This document shows, one piece after another, positions 43,521 to 51,825 of a stretch of DNA of 64,000 nt (its first letter is position 1; each line of letters opens with the position of its first letter). Source of the DNA: JBBROS01 sp963792675 (GTDB lineage Bacteria; Pseudomonadota; Alphaproteobacteria; Acetobacterales; Acetobacteraceae). The DNA is taken from the NCBI GenBank assembly GCA_963792675.1, contig CAWBWT010000002.1, positions 1,488,001-1,552,000 on the forward strand, given 5' to 3'. The notes under the pieces were generated by a model that saw only the letters and a program-made list of their open reading frames with translations, made no database searches and had not been told where the DNA came from. A program made the position numbers and the translations under genes.

Positions 43521-44603
43521 TCAGCTGCCGCGGCTGACGGTGAAGTCGGCGACGCCCAGCAGCGCCTCGCGCAGGGGGCTGGGCGGGAACACCGCCAAGG
43601 CCGCCTTGGCGTCGGCGGCAAACTGGGCGGCGGCGGCCAGGGTCGTGCGGATGGCGTCGGTCCGCTCGATCAGCGTGAGCGCGTGGTCGAGGTCGGCATC
43701 GGTCTGCTCGCTCGCCTCGATGGTCCGGCGCCAGAACGCCTGGTCCTCGGCATTGCCAGCTTGGAACGCGGTCAGCACCGGAAGCGTGACCTTGCCCTCG
43801 CGGAAATCGTCGCCGACGGTCTTGCCCAGCTTGGCCTGGTCGGCGGCGTAGTCGAGCGCATCGTCCACCAGCTGGAACGCCATGCCCAGGTTGGCACCGT
43901 AATCGGCCAAGCCCTGCTCCTCGGCCGCGGGCCGGTCGGCCACCACGGCGCCGACCTGGCAGGCGGCAATGAACAACGCCGCGGTCTTGCCGCGGATCAC
44001 CTCGAGGTAGCGGTCGCGCGGGGTGGACAGGTCGTGCTGGGTCACGAGTTGCAGCACCTCGCCCTCGGCGATCGTGGCGGCGGCGTGGCTGAGGATCTCG
44101 AGCACCCGCAGCGACCCGTCGGCGACCATCAGCTGAAAGGCGCGGGCGAACAGGAAGTCGCCGACCAGCACCGACGCCTTGTTGCCGAACACCGCATTGG
44201 CGCTCGACATGCCGCGCCGCAGCAGGCTTTCGTCCACCACGTCGTCGTGCAGCAGGGTCGCGGTGTGGATGAACTCGACGCAGGCGGCGAGCTGCACGTG
44301 CCGCTCGCCCGGGTAGCCGCACAGCCGGGCCGCGGCGAGGGTCAGCAGCGGACGGATGCGCTTGCCGCCGGCAGCGACGATATGCGCGGCCAGCTGCGGG
44401 ATCAGCGCCACGGGACTGTCCATCCGCGCAACGATGGCGCGGTTGGTCGCCTCCATGTCGGAGCCGATCAGCGCCGCGAGCGCGCCGAGGGCGTCGCCGC
44501 CGAATGCCGCGCTGCCGGCCGCCGTAGCCGCCAAAGGCGTGCGCTCTGGCTGCGCTGGCGTGGTGACGATGCCCAAACTGCGCTCCCGACCTTGCATGTT
44601 CAT
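43521..44603 (-). CDS. ispB: Long-chain polyprenyl diphosphate synthase
   Basis: The 360-residue enzyme makes the side chain of ubiquinone by extending farnesyl diphosphate with IPP. It has both aspartate-rich motifs: LLHDDVVDE (first DDxxD) and LVDDALDYAAD (second), plus GGKRIRP and GNKASVLVGDFLFARAF. The residues before the first motif are small, as in long-chain (octa-/decaprenyl) synthases. I take ATG 44603; ATGs at 44630 and 44597 are possible. It is divergent from the DUF2007 gene, a common alphaproteobacterial layout. Confidence 0.9.
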   Translation of the reverse strand: MNMQGRERSLGIVTTPAQPERTPLAATAAGSAAFGGDALGALAALIGSDMEATNRAIVARMDSPVALIPQLAAHIVAAGGKRIRPLLTLAAARLCGYPGERHVQLAACVEFIHTATLLHDDVVDESLLRRGMSSANAVFGNKASVLVGDFLFARAFQLMVADGSLRVLEILSHAAATIAEGEVLQLVTQHDLSTPRDRYLEVIRGKTAALFIAACQVGAVVADRPAAEEQGLADYGANLGMAFQLVDDALDYAADQAKLGKTVGDDFREGKVTLPVLTAFQAGNAEDQAFWRRTIEASEQTDADLDHALTLIERTDAIRTTLAAAAQFAADAKAALAVFPPSPLREALLGVADFTVSRGS

Positions 44604-44662
44604 CGTCGACGGGCACCATATCGGCGGCACTCAAAACGGGTCAAGGCGGACGACCTCCCTCG

Positions 44663-44869
44663 ATGCGCATCGTCACCATCTCGAACGATCTCGTTCGCCT
44701 CAGTTTCCTGCATGCGCTGCTGCGCGACGCCGGGATTGAGAGCGTGCTGCTGGACGGTCACGTCAGCGCGGTCGAAGGCAGCATCGGCGCCATCCCGCGC
44801 CGCCTGGCGGTGCTGCCGGAGGACGAGGCGCAAGCCCGGCGCGTGCTGCGGGAGGCCGGCGAGGCCTGA
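44663..44869 (+). CDS. DUF2007 family small protein
   Basis: The 68-residue product, MRIVTISNDLVRLSFLHALL then AGIESVLLDG and RRLAVLPEDEAQARRVL, is a DUF2007 protein, a ferredoxin-like small fold with no proven role. Its stop overlaps the start of the methyltransferase (TGATG), so they are coupled. Confidence 0.9.
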   Translation: MRIVTISNDLVRLSFLHALLRDAGIESVLLDGHVSAVEGSIGAIPRRLAVLPEDEAQARRVLREAGEA

Positions 44870-45591
44870 TGGAGTGCAGCCGCGGCAGCTTGCTTGGCGG
44901 CCGGGTGACGTATGTGCAGCCGGTGCGGGGCTATCGCACCGGGATCGAGCCGGTGCTGCTGGCCGCGTCCGTGCCGGCCCGGGCCGGGCAGCGCGTGCTG
45001 GAGGCGGGCACCGGCGCCGGGGCCGGCTTGCTGTGCCTGCACGCGCGGGTCGCCGGGCTGGACGGCGTCGGGGTCGAGCGCGATCCCGGGATGGCGGCGC
45101 TGGCGCGGACCAACTTCGCCGCCAACGGGGCGGCGTTCGCCGTGCTCGCCGCCGATGTGACCGCCTTGCCGGCGCTGCCGCGGTTCGACCACGTCTTCGC
45201 CAACCCGCCCTGGCACGAGCCGGGATCCAGCCGGTCGCCCGACCTGTTGCGCAACGCCGCCACCCATCGCGGGGAGGGCGGGATCGGAGCGTGGGTATCG
45301 CCCATGGCAGCGGTGCTGGGCGACGGCGGCACCCTGACCTTGGCATTGCCGGCGGCATTGATGGCCGACGGCGTCGCCGCGCTGCACCGGGCCGGGCTGC
45401 GGCGGCTGGTGCTGTGGCCGTTCTGGCCCCGTGCCGGCAGCGCGGCCAAGATCGTGCTGCTTCAGGGGGCTCGCGGCGCCGGTCCGAGCCGGGTCGGACC
45501 GGGTTTGGTGCTGCATGGAGCCGGGCCGGGCTACTCCGACGCGGCCGAGGCGGTCTTGCGCGACGGCGCCGCGCTCCCGCTCGAGGGATAG
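44869..45591 (+). CDS. SAM-dependent methyltransferase, TrmN6-like
   Basis: The 240-residue protein has the TrmN6-family opening GGRVTYVQPVRGYRTGIEPVLLAAS, motif I VLEAGTGAGAGLLCL and the N6-adenine-type catalytic NPPW in DHVFANPPWHEPG. Family members methylate adenine, for example A37 of tRNA-Val. The same divergent arrangement ispB / DUF2007 / methyltransferase is common in alphaproteobacteria. RNA is the likely substrate but not shown. Confidence 0.88.
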   Translation: MECSRGSLLGGRVTYVQPVRGYRTGIEPVLLAASVPARAGQRVLEAGTGAGAGLLCLHARVAGLDGVGVERDPGMAALARTNFAANGAAFAVLAADVTALPALPRFDHVFANPPWHEPGSSRSPDLLRNAATHRGEGGIGAWVSPMAAVLGDGGTLTLALPAALMADGVAALHRAGLRRLVLWPFWPRAGSAAKIVLLQGARGAGPSRVGPGLVLHGAGPGYSDAAEAVLRDGAALPLEG

Positions 45592-45662
45592 GCAGGGGGG
45601 AGTGGCGGCGGAAACATGCTGGCCGCGCCACGTTGACTCCCGTCACGGTACGGAGAACCCCG

Positions 45663-45998
45663 ATGTCAGACAGCTACGACCAGCCCGACGGCACGGCCGC
45701 GCGGCACCAGACGGCGCGCGAGCTGGCCGAGCAGGCGATCCGCGCCCAGGTGCGCGGCGACGACGACGAAGCCGACCGGCTGTTCGCCGAAGCCAGCCGA
45801 ATCGACCCGGAAGCCGTGTCGAACGCGCTGGCGAACGCAGCGTCCGATCCGAGCGACAGTAGCACCGGGGCCGACGCCGAACCGCAGGACGACGCCGAGA
45901 TCGAGGCAATGAGCCGCACAATGGAGCCCGGCGCCGACGCACCGTCGCGCAGCGGGGTGAGCGGCCGGGGCAGCGGAGCCGACACCGAGGGCAGCTGA
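45663..45998 (+). CDS. Small acidic protein, unknown function
   Basis: The 111-residue product has a helical segment ARELAEQAIRAQVRGDDDEADRLFAEASRIDPEAV that looks like one TPR hairpin, then a disordered acidic tail. Its ATG follows a CGGAGA site. It lies between the methyltransferase and DMT transporter genes. I do not recognise the family. Confidence 0.65.
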   Translation: MSDSYDQPDGTAARHQTARELAEQAIRAQVRGDDDEADRLFAEASRIDPEAVSNALANAASDPSDSSTGADAEPQDDAEIEAMSRTMEPGADAPSRSGVSGRGSGADTEGS

Positions 45999-46001
45999 CG
46001 G

Positions 46002-46445
46002 GTGCAACTGCTGCTGGTCGCGTTCGCTGCGGCGGCGGGGTTGCTGGCGGCGACCCAGGCCGGCACCAACGCGGCACTCGGCCGTGCCATCGGACCGATC
46101 CCGGCCGGGGTCGCTTCGGTCTTGGGCACCGCGGTTTGCTTGTCGCTGCTGGGCCTGGCCCTTGGCGGCTTGAGCTGGCCCACGGCCGAGCGGGCGAGCG
46201 GCGCGCCGTGGTGGGCGTGGCCGGGCGGCATCATGGGCGCGGTGGTGATCGCGGCGCAGCTGTTCACGGCGCAGCAGCTGGGCTCGGCGGTGTTCGGCGG
46301 CGTGTTCGTGACGGCGACGATCGCCGCCTCGGTCGTGCTCGACCATTTCGGCCTGTTCGGCTTCAAGGAGCACCCGGCGTCGTGGCTGCGCCTGGGCGGC
46401 GTGGTGCTGATGGTGGCCGGGCTGGCGATCGTGGCGCGGACCTGA
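46002..46445 (+). CDS. DMT family (YdcZ/DUF606-type) membrane protein
   Basis: The 147-residue product has about five hydrophobic helices and the family motifs GLLAATQAGTNAALGRAIG at the start and WWAWPGGIMGAVVIAAQ in the middle, as in YdcZ-type half transporters of the DMT superfamily. It starts at GTG three bases after the preceding stop, so it is probably co-transcribed. Substrate unknown. Confidence 0.87.
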   Translation: MQLLLVAFAAAAGLLAATQAGTNAALGRAIGPIPAGVASVLGTAVCLSLLGLALGGLSWPTAERASGAPWWAWPGGIMGAVVIAAQLFTAQQLGSAVFGGVFVTATIAASVVLDHFGLFGFKEHPASWLRLGGVVLMVAGLAIVART

Positions 46446-46468
46446 CGCTCCGCTCGCGGCCTGCCGAG

Positions 46469-47197
46469 TTAGGCGGCCGCGGGCCCGATCGCCCAACGGA
46501 TTGCCGCGCGCGCCAATGCGTCGACCGTGTCGACCACCGGAACGCCCAGGCTTTCCCACGGCCCCGCTTGGATGCCGAGCGGGATCTCGGTGCAGCCGAG
46601 CACGACCGCCCGGGCGCCGCGGTCGCGCAGCAGGCCGACGGCCTCGGCCAGCGGCGCATAGGCCTCCGCGACCCGGTTCGCCTTCACGGCGGCGATGGCG
46701 GGCGACACCAGGGCCGTCATCTCGTGCGCGGTCGGTTCCAGGCAGGGCCAGCCGCGCGCCGCCAGCCGGTCCTGGTAGAGCCGCATCGCCAGGGTCGCGG
46801 CGGTGCCCATGATGCCGACCGGACCGGGGCCGACACCCTGGCGCACGAGATCGGTCACAGCGGCGTCGACGATGTGCAGGATCGGCAGTTTGGTTGCCGC
46901 CCGCATGCCGTCGATCCAGCCATGGGCGGTGTTGCAGGGGATGGCGACCGCACCGCACCCGGCCGCCTCCAGTCCCTGCAGGCCGCGCACCAGGGCCGGC
47001 AGCGGGCTCGGGCCGGTGCCGGCACGGGCGGCGCCGCGGTCGGGCACGCGTGGGTCCGACCACAGGACGGCGGGGATGTGGTCCTGATCGCGCTCGGCCG
47101 GCGTCAGCAGGGTCAGCCGGGTCATGAACACGGCACTGGCCAGCGGGCCCATGCCGCCCAGCACGCCCAGAACGCGGTCCGTCGTACGCTCGGTCAT
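46469..47197 (-). CDS. Aspartate/glutamate racemase family protein
   Basis: The 242-residue product has GVLGGMGPLASAVFM, the first catalytic cysteine in AIPCNTAHGWID (about residue 88) and the second in VVLGCTEIPL, the two-cysteine pattern of cofactor-independent racemases (aspartate, glutamate or hydantoin racemase). It is divergent from the GDPD gene. Confidence 0.9.
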   Translation of the reverse strand: MTERTTDRVLGVLGGMGPLASAVFMTRLTLLTPAERDQDHIPAVLWSDPRVPDRGAARAGTGPSPLPALVRGLQGLEAAGCGAVAIPCNTAHGWIDGMRAATKLPILHIVDAAVTDLVRQGVGPGPVGIMGTAATLAMRLYQDRLAARGWPCLEPTAHEMTALVSPAIAAVKANRVAEAYAPLAEAVGLLRDRGARAVVLGCTEIPLGIQAGPWESLGVPVVDTVDALARAAIRWAIGPAAA

Positions 47198-47241
47198 GCC
47201 TCGAGATTGACCCGCGGCCCGGCACCCGGCAAGACCCGCCG

Positions 47242-48099
47242 ATGCACCGCCCGCTCACCCTTGTCGGCCACCGCGGCGCCCGCGGCCTGTTCCCCGAAAA
47301 CACCCTGGAAGGGTTCCGGCGAACCATCGCCATGGGCGTGCGCGCGATCGAGATCGACGTCGGCGTGCTGAAGGACGGCACTGTCGTGGTCCATCACGAC
47401 CTGGCGCTGAACCCGGATCTCGCCAGCTTGAACGGGCGCTATCTGCCCGGGTCGCTGCCGCTGCTGAAGGACCTCACGCTGGAGGACATCGAGGATTTCG
47501 ACGTCGGCCGCATTCGCCCCGGCAGCGACTACGCGGCCAAGTTCCCGGCGCAGCAGGCGATCGAGGGGCTGGGCATTCCCACCCTGGCGGACACGCTCGC
47601 GCTCGACCCCGGCGTGCGCTGGACGATCGAGCTGAAGCTGCAGCCGGACCGGCCGGATTGGACGGTCGATGCCGAGACGATGGTGGCGCGGGTTCTGGCG
47701 GTGGTGGACGCGGCGGCAGCGGCCGACCGGGTGATGCTGCAATCCTTCGACTGGCGGGCGCCCCGCATCCTGCGCCGGGTGCGGCCGTCGATGGCCCGCG
47801 CGTGGCTGACGGCGGCCGAGACGCTCGCCGATGCGCCGACCTGGCTCGGCTTGCCGGCGCCGGGCTCGATCCCCGAGGCGATCGTCGCCGAGGGCGGCGG
47901 CACCTGGGCGCCGGCGTTCCGCGACCTGACCGAGCCGTTGCTGCGGCACTCGCAGGCGCTCGGGGTGGCAGTGGTCCCGTGGACGGTCAACGAGCCCGCG
48001 GATTTGGCGCGATTGGCGGAGTGGGGCGTGGACGGCTTGATCACCGACTTCCCCGACCGGTTCGAGCCGCCGGCCGGGGGAGGGACGAGTGGCGGCTGA
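47242..48099 (+). CDS. Glycerophosphodiester phosphodiesterase
   Basis: The 285-residue TIM-barrel enzyme has GHRGARGLFPENTLEGF and EIDVGVLKDGTVVVHHDLAL near the start, which hold the metal ligands and catalytic histidines, and the later VVPWTVNEPADL and GLITDFPDR. It hydrolyses glycerophosphodiesters to glycerol-3-phosphate and alcohol. There is no signal peptide, so a cytoplasmic form. It converges with citrate synthase, six bases apart. Confidence 0.93.
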   Translation: MHRPLTLVGHRGARGLFPENTLEGFRRTIAMGVRAIEIDVGVLKDGTVVVHHDLALNPDLASLNGRYLPGSLPLLKDLTLEDIEDFDVGRIRPGSDYAAKFPAQQAIEGLGIPTLADTLALDPGVRWTIELKLQPDRPDWTVDAETMVARVLAVVDAAAAADRVMLQSFDWRAPRILRRVRPSMARAWLTAAETLADAPTWLGLPAPGSIPEAIVAEGGGTWAPAFRDLTEPLLRHSQALGVAVVPWTVNEPADLARLAEWGVDGLITDFPDRFEPPAGGGTSGG

Positions 48100-48105
48100 C
48101 CCGCC

Positions 48106-49410
48106 TCAGCGCTGGTCGAGCGGCACGTAGTCGCGCACGGTGTGGCCGGTGTAGACTTGCCGCGGGCGGCCGATGCGCTGGCTCGGGTCCTCGATCATTT
48201 CCTTCCATTGGCTGATCCAGCCGACCGTCCGGGCCACCGCGAACAGGGCGGTGAACATGCTGGTCGGGAAGCCCATCGCCTTCAGGATGATGCCCGAATA
48301 GAAATCGACGTTCGGGTACAGCTTTTTGCTGATGAAGTAGTCGTCCGTCAGCGCGATTTTCTCGAGCTCGACCGCGAGTTCCAGCGTCGGGTTGTTCTTG
48401 ATCCCGAGCTCGTCGAACACCTCGCGGCAGGTCTCCTGCAGGATCTTGGCGCGGGGATCGTAGTTCTTGTACACCCGGTGACCGAAGCCCATCAGCCGGA
48501 CGTGGCTGTTCTTGTCCTTCACCTTGTCGATGAACGGCGCGACGTTCTCGACCGTGCCGATCTCGCCCAGCATCTTCAGCACCGCCTCGTTGGCGCCGCC
48601 ATGCGCCGGCCCCCACAGGCTGGCGATGCCGGCGGCGATGCAGGCGAACGGGTTGGCGCCGGTGGAGCCGGCCAGCCGCACGGTGGAGGTGCTGGCGTTC
48701 TGCTCGTGGTCGGCGTGGAGGATGAAGATGCGGTCCATCGCCCGCTCGAGCACCGGGCTCACCTCGTACGGCTCGGCCGGCACGGCGTGGAACATGTGCA
48801 GGAAGTTGGCCGCGTAGCTGAGGTCGTTGCGCGGGTAGATAAACGGCTGGCCGACGTTGTACTTGTAGGTCCAGGCGGCGATGGTCGGCAGCTTGGCGAT
48901 CAGGCGGAAGGCGCTGATGCGGCGGTGGTCCTCGTTATTGATGTCGAGGCTGTCGTGGTAGAACGCCGAAAGTGCGCCGACGACGCCGCACAGCACCGCC
49001 ATCGGATGAGCGTCGCGGCGGAACCCGTTGTAGAAGCTGCGGAGCTGCTCGTGCACCATCGTGTGGCGCATCACGCCATGCTCGAAGTCGTGCTTCTCCT
49101 GCGCATTCGGCAGCTCGCCGTTCAGCAGCAGGTGGGCGACCTCAAGGAACGAGCTGTTCTGCGCGAGCTGCTCGATGGGGTAGCCGCGGTGCAGCAGCAC
49201 GCCCTGGTCGCCGTCGATATAGGTGATCTTGCTGTCGCAGGCCGCGGTCATGCCGTAGCCGGGGTCGTAGGTGAAGATGCCGAGATTGGCATACAGCTTG
49301 CCGATATCGGCGACGCTGGGACCGATCGTGCCGGGTCGGAGCGGCAGCGAAAGCGACTGGTTGGTGCCGTCCATGGTCAGGGTCACTGACCCGTTCGTGT
49401 TGCCGCTCAT
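48106..49410 (-). CDS. gltA: Citrate synthase
   Basis: The 434-residue enzyme condenses oxaloacetate and acetyl-CoA at the entry of the TCA cycle. It is the hexameric type II form. Catalytic blocks visible: LWGPAHGGANEAVLKML and VRLMGFGHRVYKNYDPRA with the active histidines, and NVDFYSGIILKAMGFP with the aspartate. The ATG at 49410 gives the usual opening. It appears monocistronic. Confidence 0.96.
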   Translation of the reverse strand: MSGNTNGSVTLTMDGTNQSLSLPLRPGTIGPSVADIGKLYANLGIFTYDPGYGMTAACDSKITYIDGDQGVLLHRGYPIEQLAQNSSFLEVAHLLLNGELPNAQEKHDFEHGVMRHTMVHEQLRSFYNGFRRDAHPMAVLCGVVGALSAFYHDSLDINNEDHRRISAFRLIAKLPTIAAWTYKYNVGQPFIYPRNDLSYAANFLHMFHAVPAEPYEVSPVLERAMDRIFILHADHEQNASTSTVRLAGSTGANPFACIAAGIASLWGPAHGGANEAVLKMLGEIGTVENVAPFIDKVKDKNSHVRLMGFGHRVYKNYDPRAKILQETCREVFDELGIKNNPTLELAVELEKIALTDDYFISKKLYPNVDFYSGIILKAMGFPTSMFTALFAVARTVGWISQWKEMIEDPSQRIGRPRQVYTGHTVRDYVPLDQR

Positions 49411-49584
49411 GCTGTCACCCCAATGTCGTCAGCCGGGCCGGAACAGACCGCTCCCGCTGCAATGCACGAAATTATGGCGCGGCAGACCTTAACGCAATCC
49501 TTCGCGCATGCAGCATTTCCGCCCGGCCGTTCACGCCTGCGAGGCGGCCTGCGCCCCGGCGGCACTTCGAGGCGGCGCCGGGGC

Positions 49585-51006
49585 TCAGGCGGTCCAGAAC
49601 GGTTCGGCCGCCCGGAACCGCGTCCAGGCCGCCTCCACGCGCTCGCGCGCCGGGGCGGCGGCGGCGGCCGAGAACCCTTCGACCAGGCCCGCCGCATAGC
49701 TGCGCTCCAACCGGCCGAGCTGCGCCATCAAGCCCGACACGGCGGCGCCGTCGTTCAGCAGGCCGAGCTGTTCCTGCAGATCGGCCAGGCGCTTGATGAA
49801 CCGCTTGGTCTTGCGGGCGGGAAACAGTGGCGAGAAGAACTCGGCGGCGTAGCGGAGCCGCTTGCACTTCTTGCGCAGCTCGTGCAGCGCCGGAATTTCC
49901 AGTGTTTCGATGCGTCGCCCGGCCTGGCGCACCCGCTTCAGCCGTCGTGCCAGCACCTCGGCGGCGAAGCCGGCGGCGTCCTGCGCCAGCCCCTCGGGCG
50001 GTGCGGCGCCATCCCACGGCCGCAGCGTCGCCGCACAGGCCAGCGACACTGCCAGCGTCCGGAACTCGGGCCCGGCCAGGAACCCGTCCAGGACCGCGTA
50101 GGCCTGGCGCCGGCGCCGCTCGGCCGTCCGCAGCAGGGCGGCGCAGCGGCGATCGTCCGGAAACGCCTCGGCCAGGCGAGCGCCGAGGCCGCCGATGAAC
50201 ACGTCCCAGTCGCGCGCCGTGCCCAGCCGCTCGGCGCAGGTCTTCATCGGCACCGTCAGCGCGGCCAGGTCCGGACAGGCCGCAACCGCCCTATAAACTG
50301 AGAGCGCGGACCGCAGCCGCCTTGTCGCCACCCGCATCTGGTGCACCGGTTCCGGCGACCGGGCCTTCGGCACCTGGCTGCCCCAATGCAGCATCACGTC
50401 CAGCAAGTGTCCGGCGATCGTCGCCAAGCTGTCGCTGACCGTCTGGCCGTCGGTGACGAGCGGCGCGCCGAGCGCCCGCGGCGTCGGGGCTTCGGCTCGC
50501 GCTGCCGCCAGCGCCTGTTCGGCCAGGGCGGCGCGCGGGACCCGCAAGTCCAGTTCGGCCGCCAGCGCCGTCGCCAGCGGGGGCAGCTCGGATGGCACCC
50601 CGTCGAGCCACAGCCGGCACAGCGGCGGCGCGCGGCGGCTGCCGAGCCGTCCCTCGACCAGCCGCAGCGTGGCCGAGTGGTCCGCGTCCACCCAGCGCAT
50701 CGACTGCCGTGTCCCGTCCAGCCAGGCTTGCGGCTGCAGATCGGCCGGCAGCGTGCGCTCGAGCTGCCCGGGCTGCCGCACGTCTGCCTCGACCAGCACC
50801 GTTCCGCCCGGCGTCGCGGCACGCCGGCGCGCCAGCTGCCATCGCCCGGCGACCGACGCCAGCGACAAGCCGTCCGTGGCCAGGTCGCCTGCTGCGGTGT
50901 CGTGCCAAACGATCCGGACCGGTGCGGCGCGGCTGGCGCGGATCCCGGGCCAGCGGCGCAGCCGGGGCAGGTCGGCGGGATCTAGGGTGAACTCGAGCGT
51001 CGCCAC
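49585..51006 (-). CDS. CYTH and CHAD domain protein
   Basis: The 473-residue product has a degenerate CYTH domain (1-190), normally triphosphate-binding, and a C-terminal CHAD domain: VHQMRVATRRLRSALSVYR, RDWDVFIGGLG, and LHELRKKCKRLRYAAEFFSPLF. CHAD binds inorganic polyphosphate through conserved histidines and basic residues. It starts at GTG, two bases after the sixA stop. Pairing with a phosphohistidine phosphatase suggests phosphate or polyphosphate metabolism, but this is inference. Confidence 0.88.
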   Translation of the reverse strand: MATLEFTLDPADLPRLRRWPGIRASRAAPVRIVWHDTAAGDLATDGLSLASVAGRWQLARRRAATPGGTVLVEADVRQPGQLERTLPADLQPQAWLDGTRQSMRWVDADHSATLRLVEGRLGSRRAPPLCRLWLDGVPSELPPLATALAAELDLRVPRAALAEQALAAARAEAPTPRALGAPLVTDGQTVSDSLATIAGHLLDVMLHWGSQVPKARSPEPVHQMRVATRRLRSALSVYRAVAACPDLAALTVPMKTCAERLGTARDWDVFIGGLGARLAEAFPDDRRCAALLRTAERRRRQAYAVLDGFLAGPEFRTLAVSLACAATLRPWDGAAPPEGLAQDAAGFAAEVLARRLKRVRQAGRRIETLEIPALHELRKKCKRLRYAAEFFSPLFPARKTKRFIKRLADLQEQLGLLNDGAAVSGLMAQLGRLERSYAAGLVEGFSAAAAAPARERVEAAWTRFRAAEPFWTA

Positions 51007-51008
51007 GG

Positions 51009-51548
51009 TCAGTCGGCCGGCTGCTCCGGCGGCAGATCGCGGGGCGAGATGAACCGCACCAGCCGGCCGCCGCCCTCGCCCAGCGTGTGCCAAGGGCTCG
51101 GCACCGTGAACTCCACCAGCGCGCCCGAGGGGTAGCCCTCGGCAAGACGCCGCATCTCGGGGTTGCCGAGGGTCATGGCGTGGGCGCCGATCAGCAGCAT
51201 GGCCAGCTCGTGCAGGCCGGGATTATGGCCGACCAACAACACGCTGCGCACCGTCTCGGGGACGTCGCGCAAGGTCTGCAGGATCACCGGGGCCGGAGCG
51301 AGGTAAAGGCTGTCGAGCGAGTCGATCAGCGGCGTCTCATCCCACGGTTCCAGCGCCTCGACCGTTTGCATCGTCCGCTTGGCGCTGCTCACGAGCACCA
51401 GGTCGGGCACCAGGCCGAGCCGCTCCATCGTCGCCCGCATCGTGCTGGCCGCCTGCCGTCCGCGCGGGTTCAGCGGCCGGGCGTGGTCGGACAGGTCGCG
51501 GTCGTCCCACGAGGATTTGGCATGCCGGAGGAGGAGGAGCTGCCGCAT
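51009..51548 (-). CDS. SixA-type phosphohistidine phosphatase
   Basis: The 179-residue histidine phosphatase has the RHG signature variant LLLRHAKSSW near the N terminus, the second arginine in LVSSAKRTMQTVE, and the second histidine in LLVGHNPGLHELA. SixA removes phosphate from histidine of HPt or PTS proteins. It is coupled to the CHAD gene and divergent from the photolyase gene. Confidence 0.9.
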   Translation of the reverse strand: MRQLLLLRHAKSSWDDRDLSDHARPLNPRGRQAASTMRATMERLGLVPDLVLVSSAKRTMQTVEALEPWDETPLIDSLDSLYLAPAPVILQTLRDVPETVRSVLLVGHNPGLHELAMLLIGAHAMTLGNPEMRRLAEGYPSGALVEFTVPSPWHTLGEGGGRLVRFISPRDLPPEQPAD

Positions 51549-51825
51549 GAACCGAGACTGCCCGCCCGTGACCCGCCCCGCAAGCCACACCGCGCGGATC
51601 CGGCTTGCGGGCATGCGCGACGGGGCCACGTCATGGCCGATTGCAGGGCGGAATGGGCATGGCGGGACCGGTGTTGATGGTGGGCGAGACCGGGGCGGGG
51701 CACCGCGCAGAGGCGTTGCCCGGCAGCCCGCCAGCACCGGCCGCAAGCTGGATGCGCGGCGAGGCGATCTGTATCTATGGCGGGACCTATGGCGGGCGAA
51801 GTCGCGTCCGCACGGCTGTCTGACG
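51549..51825. other. Divergent intergenic region
   Basis: These 277 bases separate divergent sixA and the photolyase gene. A 72-codon open frame lies here and ends two bases before the photolyase ATG. It has no family resemblance, so I treat the region as a promoter zone. Confidence 0.4.

Noticed and set aside
43683..45662. Long rightward frame upstream of the small acidic protein
   Set aside because: It is the reverse-strand shadow of ispB and then an alternate frame of the methyltransferase.
51605..51823. 72-codon reading frame upstream of the FeS photolyase
   Set aside because: It has no recognisable domain or signal and is probably chance in GC-rich DNA, although it ends two bases before the photolyase start.
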